A stretch of 64,000 bases of DNA from VAZQ01 sp963725185 (GCA_963725185.1 CAVRXO010000003.1:310001-374000); one strand, 5' to 3'. Positions 17,345 through 27,465 are shown, counted from the first letter of the stretch. Program-made: numbers and translations. Notes: generated from the sequence alone by a model not told the origin.

Positions 17345-18376
17345 CTAGCTCGATTCGCCTGGAATCTTGGTTTCCTCACCCAGGGTGTCGCGGACATAAA
17401 TGACCTTGATGGCAATGAATATGACCACCGACAGCGGAGCCGCAAAGACAAAGGATGCCGGGCCGAACAGATCAGTGATGGCGACGATCCCAAGCAGGAT
17501 CACGGCCGGGGGAATGAACACCAGATGGCGCTGAATCAGCGGAATAACCAGATGGCCTTCGATCTGGTTGATGGCCAAATAGGCGGCCGCCGTCCAGAGC
17601 GCAGCCTCTAAATCGACGGTCATGGCGACCAGGATGGCCGGAACCGCGGCCACGATCGGCCCCACATAGGGAACAAACTCGCCGATGGCGGCGATCAGAC
17701 CCAGCGCCAGGGCCGATGGTACGCCGATCAGCCAGAGCGCGACCATCGCCAAGGTGCCGATGATGGCCATCTGAACGAGCTGCCCGATGAGCCAAAGGCG
17801 CAGGGCATTTCCGATTGCTTCGAGCCGTTCAGCCGCGCGCGCGTGCGCGTTGGGCGGAAACAGCTGGATGAGGCCATCGACATAGAGCCGCGGTTGCGCA
17901 GCCAGATAGATGCCGCTGATTACGGCGATGACCACTGCTTCGAGAACCGAGGAGCTGATCCTCAGGAAGCTGCCCAGGATTCCGGTCAGCGAAAAGCTCG
18001 AGCCGGTCATGTGATCCAACGCCAGCGATCCCCATTCCGACTGCCGGAGCGTTTGCTCTATGCCCGAGGCGCCCGAAGCGGTGCGTTCAAACACGTCTTG
18101 AAGCTGAATGGCGACCCGAGTTCCAAATACGACGGCAATCGCGCCAAGGATCATGAGAATGAGGATTCCGGACAGCGCCAGGGCGATGCCCTGCCGCAAT
18201 CCCAGCCGGCGCATGAACGGCTCGGCGCCGAGCCATAACAGCATCGCAACAATGATGGCCCCGAAGGCGATGAGAATGACGTTGAACAGATACCACACGA
18301 GTACGGGCACAAGCGCCACCGCAACGAAGATCAGGCTTCGCTTGAGGACATCCGCATAGCTTGGCTGCATGGGCAT
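17345..18376 (-). CDS. AI-2E family transporter (PerM-like membrane protein)
   Basis: A 343-residue protein from the ATG at 18376; an upstream in-frame extension looks non-coding. About eight membrane helices in the PerM/AI-2E order: two at the N-terminus, a soluble amphipathic segment (about 70-130), then a bundle with IGEFVPYVGPIVAAVPAILV and the conserved NQIEGHLVIPLIQRH. The family exports small molecules or ions; AI-2 itself is not established for most members. It follows the DegS-like protease by about 75 bases in the same direction, so the two probably form an operon. Confidence 0.88.
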   Translation of the reverse strand: MPMQPSYADVLKRSLIFVAVALVPVLVWYLFNVILIAFGAIIVAMLLWLGAEPFMRRLGLRQGIALALSGILILMILGAIAVVFGTRVAIQLQDVFERTASGASGIEQTLRQSEWGSLALDHMTGSSFSLTGILGSFLRISSSVLEAVVIAVISGIYLAAQPRLYVDGLIQLFPPNAHARAAERLEAIGNALRLWLIGQLVQMAIIGTLAMVALWLIGVPSALALGLIAAIGEFVPYVGPIVAAVPAILVAMTVDLEAALWTAAAYLAINQIEGHLVIPLIQRHLVFIPPAVILLGIVAITDLFGPASFVFAAPLSVVIFIAIKVIYVRDTLGEETKIPGESS

Positions 18377-18451
18377 GCTATTCGTTACAGAGCAGGCCGC
18401 TCGGAAGCAAGCTTCCGGCTCGGCCTGGTGCATCCTCAAACCCTTGAATGC

Positions 18452-19558
18452 TCAGCGATCCTTCCCGATGTCGGCGACCTGGACGGAGACCGAAGTCTTG
18501 CTGCCGCCGCGGTCGAGCGTGAGACTGACGGCCTTGCCGACACCAAGTTGCTCGAGCTCGTCCGTAAGATCGGCCAGCCGATGCACCGGCTTCCCGTCGG
18601 CGGCCACAATGACGTCGCCAAGCTGCCCGCTCTGCATATTCACGCCCTGCAGTCCCGCGCGCTCGGCGGCCGAGCCTGGAACCGTACGCACCACCACGAC
18701 GCCGTCCACCCCCAGCCGCGCGGCCAAGTCCTCATTGCCGGCCACGATGCCGATGCCGGGCGTCGGCACCCGGCCGTTGCTGATAAGCTGAGGAACCACG
18801 CGATTGACGACGTCGACCGGTATGGCGAAGCCGATTCCGGCGTTGGAGCCGGAGGGCGAATAGATCGCCGTGTTGACGCCGATCAGCCGTCCGGCTGAAT
18901 CGAGCAGCGGCCCGCCGGAGTTTCCGGGATTGATCGCCGCGTCGGTCTGAATGACGTTGGCGATCTCGCGCCCGCCGTTGGTCGGCAGCCGTCGCTTGAG
19001 GGCGCTGATGATCCCGGTCGTCAGCGATTGGTCGAGGCCGAACGGATTGCCGATGGCGAATGCCGCTTGGCCCACCTTGAGGTCCGCCGAGCTGCCGACC
19101 GCAATGGGTACCGGGAGCTGGTCGCCGCTGGTGATGTGGATCACGGCCAGATCGTAATCAGCCGTGGCACCGACGACGTCGGCCTTGTCGACCTCGCCCG
19201 AGGCCAGGCGGACCGCCAGCGAGCCGGTGCCCTGGACCACGTGATTGTTGGTGACAATGTGACCGGCGCGATCCCAGATGAATCCGGTGCCGCTTTGAAC
19301 GCCCCTTCCGCCGCTCTCCTCGCCGGTAGCTTGCGTCAGATCGCCCCCGACCGTGCCGGCGACCTGCACGACCGAGGGAGATACACGCTCGAAAATCTCG
19401 ATGGTGGCGCGCTCGTAGTCCGCAAGGTCGCCGCGCGGCTCGATCGGCCGGGAGCTGGTTGCCGAGAACAACTGCTCGGACAAGTATGGCCGCGCCGCAA
19501 TGACCGCGAGCAGAACCAAAATGGCCAGGAGAACGAGGCGGTTGAACCGATTTGCCAT
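18452..19558 (-). CDS. Membrane-anchored HtrA/DegS-like serine protease with one PDZ domain
   Basis: A 368-residue protein from the ATG at 19558. An uncleaved N-terminal anchor (FNRLVLLAILVLLAVIAA) is followed by a trypsin-like domain with His106 (VTNNHVV), Asp136 (DYDLAVI) and Ser214 (GNSGGP), then one PDZ domain ending in DRGGSKTSVSVQV. The one-PDZ, anchored layout is that of DegS, which senses periplasmic stress, although no RseA-like partner is near. Likely operon with the AI-2E family gene downstream; divergent from secD. Confidence 0.9.
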   Translation of the reverse strand: MANRFNRLVLLAILVLLAVIAARPYLSEQLFSATSSRPIEPRGDLADYERATIEIFERVSPSVVQVAGTVGGDLTQATGEESGGRGVQSGTGFIWDRAGHIVTNNHVVQGTGSLAVRLASGEVDKADVVGATADYDLAVIHITSGDQLPVPIAVGSSADLKVGQAAFAIGNPFGLDQSLTTGIISALKRRLPTNGGREIANVIQTDAAINPGNSGGPLLDSAGRLIGVNTAIYSPSGSNAGIGFAIPVDVVNRVVPQLISNGRVPTPGIGIVAGNEDLAARLGVDGVVVVRTVPGSAAERAGLQGVNMQSGQLGDVIVAADGKPVHRLADLTDELEQLGVGKAVSLTLDRGGSKTSVSVQVADIGKDR

Positions 19559-19837
19559 GATCGCCTCCACAAATTTCCAGGTTACGGCAATGCGACCTTG
19601 TCAGAAGTCGGCCGTGGCGTGCCCGGTTCCCGCCCGGATTTCAGCAACGCCCATAAATCAACCCTGGCGTGGCGCACGCCGATCGAGCGCTTTACGCGTC
19701 TTTGTGCCGCGGCTTGGCGGGAACTTGGGCAAACCCGCACCGTTTCAACCACGGATACCTATATGGATCCCGCCGGTGCCGACGCGGCCGGCGTGATCGC
19801 CTCATCTCCGCGGCAGAGCAGCTTCCAGGCATTGAAA

Positions 19838-21434
19838 ATGTTGCATTTCTCGCGAGCAAAGGCCCTGACCGCGGTGTTGACGGCCATCATCCTCTGCCTG
19901 TTCGCGGTGCCGAATTTTCTCCCCGGCAAGCTCGTCACCAGTTGGCCCAGATGGGCCCAGCTGCACGTGAATCTCGGGCTTGACCTACAGGGAGGCTCGC
20001 ACCTCCTGCTGCAAGTCGACGCCAATTCGGTGCGCCAGGAAATGGCCCAGGCCCTTCTCGATGAGGCGCGGCGTGCCCTGCATGATGCGCGTGTCGGATA
20101 TTCGAGCCTCGCCATCCACGGCGATGGCGTCGAGGTTCATTTGAGCGAGGAGGCGGCGCAGCAGGTAGAGGGCATGGCCAAGCTGCGCGCGCTTTCCCAG
20201 CCGCTTGGCGGAGTTGCGGGCGTCGGCCAGAGCAGCATCGAGATCACCGATCTGGGCGGCGGGCTGGTCCGGCTCGTCCCGACCCCGGCAGCGGTGACGC
20301 AACGGCTGCGGCAGGCGGTCTCGCAGTCGATCCAGATCCTGGAGCGGCGCGTCAATGGGCTGGGAACCGTCGAGCCGTCCATCGAGAGCGAAGGAACGGA
20401 TCGAATCGTGGTCGACGTCCCCGGGCTGCAGGATCCGACGCGCCTCAAGGCCCTGATCGGCAAGACCGCGAAGCTGACCTTCCAGCTGGTCGATCCGTCG
20501 ATGAGCGCCGAGCAGGCACAGCAGAACGGCCCGCCGCCGAACACCGAGATTCTCTACGACCAGGCACACCGGCCCTACCTGGTCGACAAGGACGTCCTGG
20601 TGTCGGGGGGCGACCTGCTCGATGCGCAGCCGGGCTTCGATTCGCGTACCGGACAGCCGATCGTGACCTTCCGGTTCAATTCCGCGGGATCGCAGCGCTT
20701 CGCGCAGGCGACGCGGGACAATGTCGGCCGTCCGTTCGCCATCGTGCTCGACAATGCCGTCATTTCGGCCCCGGTGATCCGGGAGCCGATCACGGCAGGC
20801 ACAGGCCAAATCTCCGGCGACTTCACCGTCCAGCAGGCGAACGATCTCGCCGTCCTGCTGCGCGCGGGCGCGCTGCCGGCGCCGCTGACGTATCATCGAG
20901 GAGCGTACCATCGGACCGGGACTGGGGCAGGACTCGATCAAGCAAGGCGAAGCGGCCTCGCTCTTCGGCTCCGTTCTGGTCCTCACCTTCATGGTGGCGA
21001 CTTACGGCCTGTTCGGATTATTCGCCGACGTCGCGGTTGCCCTCAATGTCTGCATGATCGTGGGAATTCTGTCGCTGCTCAACGCAACGCTCACGCTCCC
21101 TGGCATTGCCGGCATCGTTCTGACGGTGGGGATCGCGGTCGACAGCAATGTGCTCATCTACGAGCGTATCCGCGAGGAGGTGCGCAACGGCCGCTCCGCC
21201 ATCAATGCCATCGATGCGGGGTTCAGGCGAGCCCTTGCGACGATCCTGGATTCCAACATAACGACCTTTATCGCGGCCGCCGTACTGTTCTTCATCGGCA
21301 GCGGGCCGGTCCGCGGCTTTGCGGTGACGCTCGGCGCCGGGATCGTGACCACCATCTTCAGCGCGTTCACCTTGACACGGCTCATCGTCGCCTCCTGGGT
21401 CAGCTGGCGGCGTCCGCATTACGTGCCGCTTTGA
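19838..21434 (+). CDS. secD: SecD protein-export subunit, stand-alone copy, one frameshift
   Basis: I choose the ATG at 19838 (MLHFSRAKALTAVLTAIILC), the usual alphaproteobacterial SecD opening; an in-frame ATG at 19763 is possible. The product is about 530 residues: one N-terminal helix, the large periplasmic domain (VNLGLDLQGGSHLLLQVD; RRVNGLGTVEPSIE) and a C-terminal five-helix bundle with GIAVDSNVLIYERIREE. An extra T near 20891 shifts the frame just before the second membrane block (TIIEERTIGPGLG follows when it is removed). SecD normally works with SecF and YajC; neither is adjacent, so this may be a second copy. Confidence 0.85.
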
Positions 21435-21548
21435 GCGCGACCCGAGCGGGATTACGAAGAGTTGATCTCGCCCCGCGAACTTGTCGCGAACGTGTAACGG
21501 GTCGTGAACATTTTCCTTCAGGCCATGCCCTGGACAACCGCCGCAAAC

Positions 21549-22178
21549 ATGACCGTGCCTTCCGCTCAGCCGACACGGCGTGACTTTCTCTACATCGCCA
21601 CCGCCATGGTCAGCGCTGCCGGGGTGGTGGCGAGTCTTATCCCGCTGATCGGTCAGATGAATCCGGACGCGTCAACGCTGGCTGCCGGCGGTCCTGTCGA
21701 TCTCGACGTGAGCAAGATCCAGCCCGGCTCCCAGGCCGTGGTGCGCTGGCGCGAACGGCCGGTCTTCGTAGTCAATCGAACGCCTCAGATCCTCAAGACG
21801 CTGCAGGATCAAGCCTTGCTGGCCGAGCTCTCCGATGCGGACTCGAGCGAACTCCAGCAGCCGCCTTACGCGAAGAATTGGCATCGCTCCATCAAGCCCG
21901 AATACGGCGTGCTGGTCGGAATCTGCACCCATTTGGGCTGCATACCGTTGTTCGAGCCGATGCCAAGCGCCACCGAGCCCGTCGCAAACTGGCAAGGCGG
22001 GTATTTTTGTCCGTGTCACGGCTCGAAGTACGATCTGGCGGGACGCGTCTTTCGCGGGGTTCCTGCGCCCTATAACCTGCCGGTACCGCCCTACAACTTC
22101 GTCAGCGAGACGACGATTCGGATCGGCGAAAATCCGCCTAACAATAACTTCGACTTCGCTTCGATACTGCAGATCTAG
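21549..22178 (+). CDS. petA: Rieske iron-sulfur subunit of cytochrome bc1 complex, stand-alone
   Basis: A 209-residue protein from ATG 21549 (an ATG at 21504 is an alternative). A twin-arginine motif (TRRDFLYIA, Arg10-Arg11) precedes one membrane helix, as in all bc1 Rieske proteins. The cluster ligands are present in CTHLGC (126-131) and CPCHGS (154-159). The QMNPDAST hinge region is conserved. It transfers electrons from ubiquinol to cytochrome c1 in the inner membrane. Cytochrome b and c1 genes are not adjacent, which is unusual because they normally follow in one operon. It is a Tat substrate encoded directly after secD. Confidence 0.9.
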   Translation: MTVPSAQPTRRDFLYIATAMVSAAGVVASLIPLIGQMNPDASTLAAGGPVDLDVSKIQPGSQAVVRWRERPVFVVNRTPQILKTLQDQALLAELSDADSSELQQPPYAKNWHRSIKPEYGVLVGICTHLGCIPLFEPMPSATEPVANWQGGYFCPCHGSKYDLAGRVFRGVPAPYNLPVPPYNFVSETTIRIGENPPNNNFDFASILQI

Positions 22179-22419
22179 CGCAGGCATCCGTCGAGGGAGG
22201 CGCCGATAGCATTGCGGGATCGAAGCTGATGAGGAGCGATCCATTTCGCCTGGTAGGCCCGAGGCCTGCGGCTTTTTATCCCAGCCGCAACGCTTGGCCG
22301 GATTGCCGGCTCGAACGTTATGAATCTGCAGTCTTCTCTTCCGTCGATCTACAGCGCACCGCGAACGGGCGGCGAGCGGCCGATGCCGCGCGCAGCAGAG
22401 CTGCTTAAGGAGCATCAGC

Positions 22420-23445
22420 ATGCATGCCAGGCGGTTGACGGCGGGCCTGCTTACGTTTTTCGGCTTCGCGGCGCTCGCCTATGCACAGAGCCCGGTCGAT
22501 TTCTACAAGGGCCGGAACGTCGCCATGGAGATCGGCTACAGCCCGGGCGGAGCCTATGACGTCTATGCTCGGGCGGTGGCGCGCTTCATCGGCCATCATG
22601 TTCCCGGGGATCCAACGATCGTGCCGAAGAATTTGGAGGGCGCCGGGAGCCTTCGGCTCGCCAACTGGCTCTACAACGTGGCCCCCAAAGACGGAACCGA
22701 GATGGGCACGATCGGCCGCGGCATCGCGTTTGACCCGCTGCTCGGAACTCCCGGAGCGCAATTCGATCCGCTGAAGTTCACTTGGCTGGGCAGCGCCAAC
22801 AACGAGGTCAGCGTCTGCGTGTCCTGGTACACGTCAGGCATTACCAAGCTGGAGGACCTTTATACCAAGCCAATGACCGTGGGCGGAACCGGCGGCGGCT
22901 CCGATACCGACGTTTTTCCCGCGGTCCTCAACGGCGTGCTCGGCACGAAAATGAAGGTCATCCACGGCTATCCGGGCGGCAACGATGTCAATCTCGCGAT
23001 GGAACGCGGCGAGGTGCAGGGCCGTTGCGGCTGGTCGTGGTCCAGCGTGATGGCCACGCACCCCGAATGGGTCGCGCAGCACAAGATCAACATTCTGGCC
23101 CAGCTTTCGCTCACCAAGCACCCCGACTTGCCGAATGTTCCCCTGATCCTGGACCTGGCGAAGACGCCGGAGCAGAAGCAGATCTTCAAGCTGATCTTCG
23201 CGCGTCAGGTGATGGGCCGGCCTTACCTCGCTCCGCCCGGCCTTCCAGCGGAGCGAGCGCAGGCCCTGCAGCAGGCCTTCTGGGACACGATGAAGGATCC
23301 GGCGTTCCTGGCGGACGCAAGCAAGCAGAAGCTCGAGATCAATCCGGTGCCCGGGACTGAAATCGAGCAGCTGTTGAAGGAAGCTTACCAAACGCCCAAG
23401 GCCGCGGTGGCCAAGGCCGCACAGCTGACCAATGCGACAAATTGA
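22420..23445 (+). CDS. Bug-family tripartite tricarboxylate-type solute-binding protein (copy 1)
   Basis: A 341-residue periplasmic binding protein with AAGGAG at 22407-22412 before the ATG. A signal peptide ends near AYAQSP. The Bug fold is indicated by the signatures GYSPGGAYDVYARAVARFIG, GTGGGSDTDVFPAV and GYPGGNDVNLAMERGEVQGR. Bug proteins bind carboxylates or amino-acid-like solutes for TctAB-type importers, or act as sensors; no tctA or tctB gene is near. It is closely similar to the proteins at 35559 and 41374. It precedes the cytochrome/propeller gene at 23569 in the same direction. The ligand is unknown. Confidence 0.88.
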   Translation: MHARRLTAGLLTFFGFAALAYAQSPVDFYKGRNVAMEIGYSPGGAYDVYARAVARFIGHHVPGDPTIVPKNLEGAGSLRLANWLYNVAPKDGTEMGTIGRGIAFDPLLGTPGAQFDPLKFTWLGSANNEVSVCVSWYTSGITKLEDLYTKPMTVGGTGGGSDTDVFPAVLNGVLGTKMKVIHGYPGGNDVNLAMERGEVQGRCGWSWSSVMATHPEWVAQHKINILAQLSLTKHPDLPNVPLILDLAKTPEQKQIFKLIFARQVMGRPYLAPPGLPAERAQALQQAFWDTMKDPAFLADASKQKLEINPVPGTEIEQLLKEAYQTPKAAVAKAAQLTNATN

Positions 23446-23568
23446 TGCGAAGCGGCCACCGTCCTGGCGCGGCTCGCAGCAACAATGATGAGACCCGCGA
23501 ACCCGGAGCAGATGCTGCGGCGCTCATGGCGTGGATTCACGAGCGACAACGATCTGGAGGAGACGACG

Positions 23569-25239
23569 ATGCGACATAGCCAGCTCTTTACCAGCGTAGG
23601 CCTCGCCTATGCGTTGACCGGTGTTTTGATGAGCGGGGCTCAGGCGCAGAGCCCGGCGGCACTGACCGGACAGGTCACCTCGGCCGAGGAAGGTCCGATG
23701 GAAGGCGTGCTGGTCAGTGCCAAGAAGGACGGCAGCACCATCACCACCACGGTGGTCAGCAACGAAAAAGGCCAATACAGCTTCCCCGGCGGCCGGCTCG
23801 ATCCGGGTCACTATGCCATCTCGATTCGAGCGGCCGGCTACGAGCTCGCCGGGCCGCAGGCTGTGGATGTGTCGCAGGCCGGATCCAGCACCGACATCAA
23901 GCTTGTCAAAGCCAAAAATCCGGAGGACCAGCTCGCCAACGCCGAATGGCTGATGAGCACGCCGGGGCCGCGACAATCTCAAGGCCAACATGACCAATTG
24001 CGTCGGCTGCCACACGCTGCAGCGCGTCTTCGCCTCGACCCACGACGCCGACGAGTTCAAGCAGGTCTTCAAGCGCATGGGCAGCTATTCGCCGGGCAGC
24101 ACGCCCCTGCAGCCGCAGCCGCTATTGCCGGGACCGCGCGCGGACCGATCGCCCATGCCGCAATCGCAGTTCGACGTCATGTCGGCCTGGCTCGCCGGCA
24201 TCAATCTGAGCAAGGGAGATGAGCGCAGTTACGAGCTCGCCACGTTGCCGCGGCCCAAGGGCGAGGCCACCAAGGTCATCATCACCGAGTACGATCTGCC
24301 GCGCAAGGATGCGGAACCGCATGACGTGATCGTCGACCAGGACGGGGCGGTCTGGTACTCCGACTTCGGCAACCAGTTCGTCGGCGTTCTGGACCCGAAG
24401 ACCGGCAAGGCTGACCGACATTCCGATCCCGGTGCTGAAGCCGGACGAACCCAAGGGCGGTCTCGATCTCGAGTTCGACCCCGGGCAAAAGAACGTGTGG
24501 CTGGCGATGATGTATCAGGCCGGCCTCGCCAAGATCGATCGGCAGACCCATGCGGTGACGACCTATCCGTTCCCGAAGGAGTGGCAGTCGCCCTCCACGC
24601 AGGCCTCGATGGTCTCGCCCCAGCATGACGACGTGGACGGCAAGGTGTGGACCAACAACCAGGAGGCACATGACATGTACCGCCTGGATCTGAAGACCGG
24701 CCAATACGAGAATCTGGGACCGTCCAAGGATCCCGGCGGCCGGCGGATCTCCGCCTATGGCATGCCGACCGATCAGCAGAACAACGTCTACCAGCTGGAG
24801 TTCGGCGGCACGAGCATCGGCCTGCGCGATGCCAAGACCGGAATGACCACCATCTATCAAACGCCGATCAACGGCTCGCGGCCGCGGCGCGGCCGGGTCG
24901 ACGATCGAAAACCGGCTGTGGTTCGCCGAGTACGGCGGCAACGCGATCGGCCTGTTCGATCCGAAGACGGCCGCGATCAAGGAATACCAGCTGCCCACCA
25001 AGTGGGACGATCCCTACGACGTGGTACCGACCAAGGATTCCTCCGAGGTCTGGACCGGCTCGATGCTGACCGACCGGGTGGTGCGGCTCGACACCAAGTC
25101 CGGCAAGATGACCGAGTACCTGTTGCCGCGCCCGACCAACATTCGGCGCGTCTTCGTGCAGGAGGGCGGACCGCGACCGGTTCTGTGGGTCGGCAGCAAC
25201 CACGGTGCCTCGATCGTGAGAGTGGAGCCGCTCGGTTAG
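23569..25239 (+). CDS. Secreted carboxypeptidase-regulatory/cytochrome c/Vgb-like beta-propeller protein, three frameshifts
   Basis: The ATG at 23569 follows GGAGGAG. A signal peptide (to AQAQS) leads into a carboxypeptidase-regulatory-like domain (LTGQVTSAEEGPMEGVLVSA). Next comes one c-type heme motif, CVGCH, near 24001, and then an NHL/virginiamycin-B-lyase-like propeller with repeats such as ITEYDLPRKDAEPHDVIVDQ and WFAEYGGNAIGLFDP. The frame changes near 23961-23975, at 24411 (extra C in AAGGCTGACC) and near 24891-24900; each is solved by removing one base, giving about 556 residues. It is probably a periplasmic redox or quinoprotein-associated protein. The substrate is unknown. It follows a Bug protein gene. 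Confidence 0.75.
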
Positions 25240-25281
25240 GTCCCCAGCAACTGAAATCAGCAAGCTGAAAGCCGGAATGAG

Positions 25282-25305
25282 ATGGCCGGGCTCGCACCCG
25301 GCCAT
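25282..25305. terminator. Hairpin between convergent genes
   Basis: ATGGCCGGG pairs perfectly with CCCGGCCAT around CTCGCA, between the stop of the propeller gene and the stop of the minus-strand DUF1236 gene. A second stem (GCCGAGGC/GCCTCGGC) lies at about 25321-25345. No T-run, so termination is a guess from position. Confidence 0.4.
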
Positions 25306-25352
25306 CCGCCCATGCTGGGAAGCCGAGGCCGGAATTCCGCCTCGGCGCTTGC

Positions 25353-25714
25353 TCAGCTGCGACTGACGATATCGACGATCTTCCTGGAGGACGGGTCGAC
25401 GATCAGGACCTGATTCTGCAGCATGGCAGAAGTCATAGGACTTCACGGCGGGCACTTCGTTGCTGACCTTGGTCGGCAGCGGTTGCAGCTTGATGGAGCT
25501 CGGCGTCACCTCTCCTAGCGGTGGCTTGAAGGTGGCCGGCGCGGTCTCTTTGACGCCTGCGGGCTCACGCCCTGCCAAATTTCCTTCTGCTGGGCGCCGG
25601 TCAGATTGAGATGGTCGTTTGTGGCAGCTGATCGACTCATCCCGGCTGCGGCGGCGACGCCTGCACCGCCACCAGCGCGAGCGCGACTATTCCATTGCGG
25701 AAGTACGCATTCAT
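25353..25714 (-). pseudogene. DUF1236-like secreted protein, three frameshifts
   Basis: From the ATG at 25714 the sequence gives a signal-like MNAYFRNGIVALALVA. After a frame change it reads DHLNLTGAQQKEIWQGVS, then SSIKLQPLPTKVSNEVPAVK, then MLQNQVLIVDPSSRKIVDIV to the stop at 25353. This is a DUF1236-type domain and a clear paralog of the intact plus-strand gene at 26117. Each of the three breaks is repaired by deleting one base (for example the T in TTCTGCCATG). It is either a decayed copy or a gene with uncorrected base insertions. The function of the family is unknown; members are small periplasmic proteins. Confidence 0.7.
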
Positions 25715-26116
25715 GGTCGATTGTCCTTGTTCTGGTCGAAAAGCCCCACCTGCACGAACAATTCAATGAGGGGCGTGCGGTTGCGGCAGCAACGCGCGGC
25801 AATGTGTCCCGCAACAACGAAGCGAGGTCGCGCGGCGGCAAAACGTCAAAGCCTGAAGCGTCGGATGAAATGGCGCGCTGCGACGAATGTAGTCGGCACG
25901 AATCTGTTTCCGTCGCAAACCGTCCGGCGGCAGGGTCGGCGCCGAGTTGCTGGTGCAGCTGCGGCGCGCGGCTATGTGTCGCGTAACAGCGAGGGACCGC
26001 GAGGATGGAATATCGGATCGCACCGCGGTGCATGCGGGAAGTTAAAATTATTTTAGGAAACCGGAAGCGCCGCATTTCGATTACGCACTAAAGGGTTCCA
26101 AGCGAAAGGTGATGCC

Positions 26117-26467
26117 ATGAAGAAATTTCGGTACCTGCTCATTGGGTTGCTCGTCGGTTTTGGTGCCTCGGGCGCGCTGGCGAGCCCTGGCGATCGGGCT
26201 TGGATCACCGATGGCCTGACGCTCGCTCAGCGGGATGAAATCTGGCAAGGCGCGAGCAGGCAAGTCGCGGGCGAGAGCGCGCTTCCTGCCGACTTCAGGG
26301 CAGACATTGGAGAAGCGGTGCCAGCGTCAATGAAGCTGCAGCCGATGCCGAAAGGCGTGGGCGACCAAGTGCCGGCGGTAAAGCCCTATGACTTCGCGAT
26401 GCTGCAAGATCAGCTGCTGATCGTCGATCCCGGCTCCCGGAAAATCATCGACATCATTACCAAGTAG
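26117..26467 (+). CDS. DUF1236-like secreted protein
   Basis: A 116-residue protein with a signal peptide (FRYLLIGLLVGFGASGALA). The mature part contains DEIWQGASRQVA and the DUF1236-like end MKLQPMPKGVGDQVPAVKPY, then LLIVDPGSRKIIDIITK. It is the intact relative of the broken copy at 25353-25714 on the opposite strand. GCGAAAGG before the ATG could serve as ribosome-binding site. A good terminator follows at 26473. The biochemical role is unknown. Confidence 0.8.
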   Translation: MKKFRYLLIGLLVGFGASGALASPGDRAWITDGLTLAQRDEIWQGASRQVAGESALPADFRADIGEAVPASMKLQPMPKGVGDQVPAVKPYDFAMLQDQLLIVDPGSRKIIDIITK

Positions 26468-26472
26468 GAGGC

Positions 26473-26501
26473 GGTTGGCGCCCGGCCGGCGCCGACCTTT
26501 T
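26473..26501 (+). terminator. Rho-independent terminator after the DUF1236 gene
   Basis: GGTTGGCGCC pairs with GGCGCCGACC (one G-T pair) around CGGCC, followed by TTTT at 26498-26501. It starts 5 bases after the stop codon. Confidence 0.75.
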
Positions 26502-26599
26502 CGGCGCTCGCCGTGATGCTTGAGCCGCTTTGCAAGGGTGCCTGTGCACAAGTCAGGTCCTCGTGCGTCCGGTCACAATTTGTGGATCGGATGACTTGA

Positions 26600-27115
26600 T
26601 CAAATCCGCTGGGCTTTCTTCAGCTGATCGATGAATGCCGTGACGTCCGGCGGCAGCGATTTGAGACCGTTCAGACCGGCCTTCAACAGGATCGGCCGCA
26701 GCTGCGAGCCGCTGAGGAAAGCCGGCTGGCGGTCCAGCGGGATGATCCGGTCGAAAATGAGCACCAGGGTCACGGCGACGAGAACGATGCGCACCGCCCC
26801 GAGCACGGAGCCCGCAAGCCGATCCGGCAGGCTGATTCTCGGTCCGACCGTCTCGCTGATGGCAGCGCGCAACAGCGCTCCGAGCACAATGCCGGTGACC
26901 AGAAAGATACCGAAGAACAAAGTCGGGTTCTGGACATCGGGCGTATTGAATTTGTCGGCGAGCAGCTGGGAGACGTACGGCGTCGCCGATATCGCGACCG
27001 GCATCGCGGCCAAGTAGCCCAAGATCGTGGCCATGCTGCGCAACAGGCCGGCATTGAAGCCTGAGACGACGGCGACCGTTCCGACACAGTAAACTGCGGC
27101 ATCGAAGCTGTTCAT
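26600..27115 (-). CDS. CvpA family membrane protein
   Basis: A 171-residue protein from the ATG at 27115; the longer open frame upstream crosses repeat-like DNA and is unlikely to be coding. Four membrane helices are predicted, with the CvpA-like N-terminus NSFDAAVYCVGTVAVVSGFN and the conserved LPDRLAGSVLGAVR segment before the last helix. CvpA homologs are linked to colicin V production and envelope integrity. The usual neighbours (purF, radA) are absent. Monocistronic by position. Confidence 0.8.
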   Translation of the reverse strand: MNSFDAAVYCVGTVAVVSGFNAGLLRSMATILGYLAAMPVAISATPYVSQLLADKFNTPDVQNPTLFFGIFLVTGIVLGALLRAAISETVGPRISLPDRLAGSVLGAVRIVLVAVTLVLIFDRIIPLDRQPAFLSGSQLRPILLKAGLNGLKSLPPDVTAFIDQLKKAQRI

Positions 27116-27465
27116 GGGGTTGGCCGACTGATCTCGCTGCTGTTGTCCCCGCGAAGCGGGGATTGTTCCAAACGCGGAGCTGGGGACGGTTCCGGCGCAA
27201 GGCCGGGACCAGGTTGCGGTCGCGATATCCTCCACCAAAACGGTGCGGCGCGTGCAGACATGGGGGCCGGACCCGGCAGTGCCGGGCATCGCCGGCACAG
27301 TCGCAGTTCTGCGTTGACATCGCCCTCAAGCCGGTGCCCGCGCACCGATTTTCTTTTCGCCAATGCTTTCGATTTCGTAAGCGCGAGCCGAAGCGGGACC
27401 CCTTCGCGGACGACGCGGTATTCGCCCGAAAGCGAGCCTCGCCTACTTCTTCGCCGCCAGCGCCT
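27116..27465. other. Palindrome-rich intergenic region
   Basis: It contains TCCCCGC-GAA-GCGGGGA (27146-27162), a perfect 7-bp hairpin of the REP type, then further GC-rich inverted segments (for example CCGGCGCAAGGCCGG near 27193). It looks like a dispersed intergenic repeat rather than a gene. The long open frames that cross it on both strands show no coding character. Confidence 0.5.

Noticed and set aside
20880..20900. Programmed frameshift in secD
   Set aside because: No slippery sequence or structure, and unrelated genes in the window show the same one-base insertions, so sequence error is simpler.
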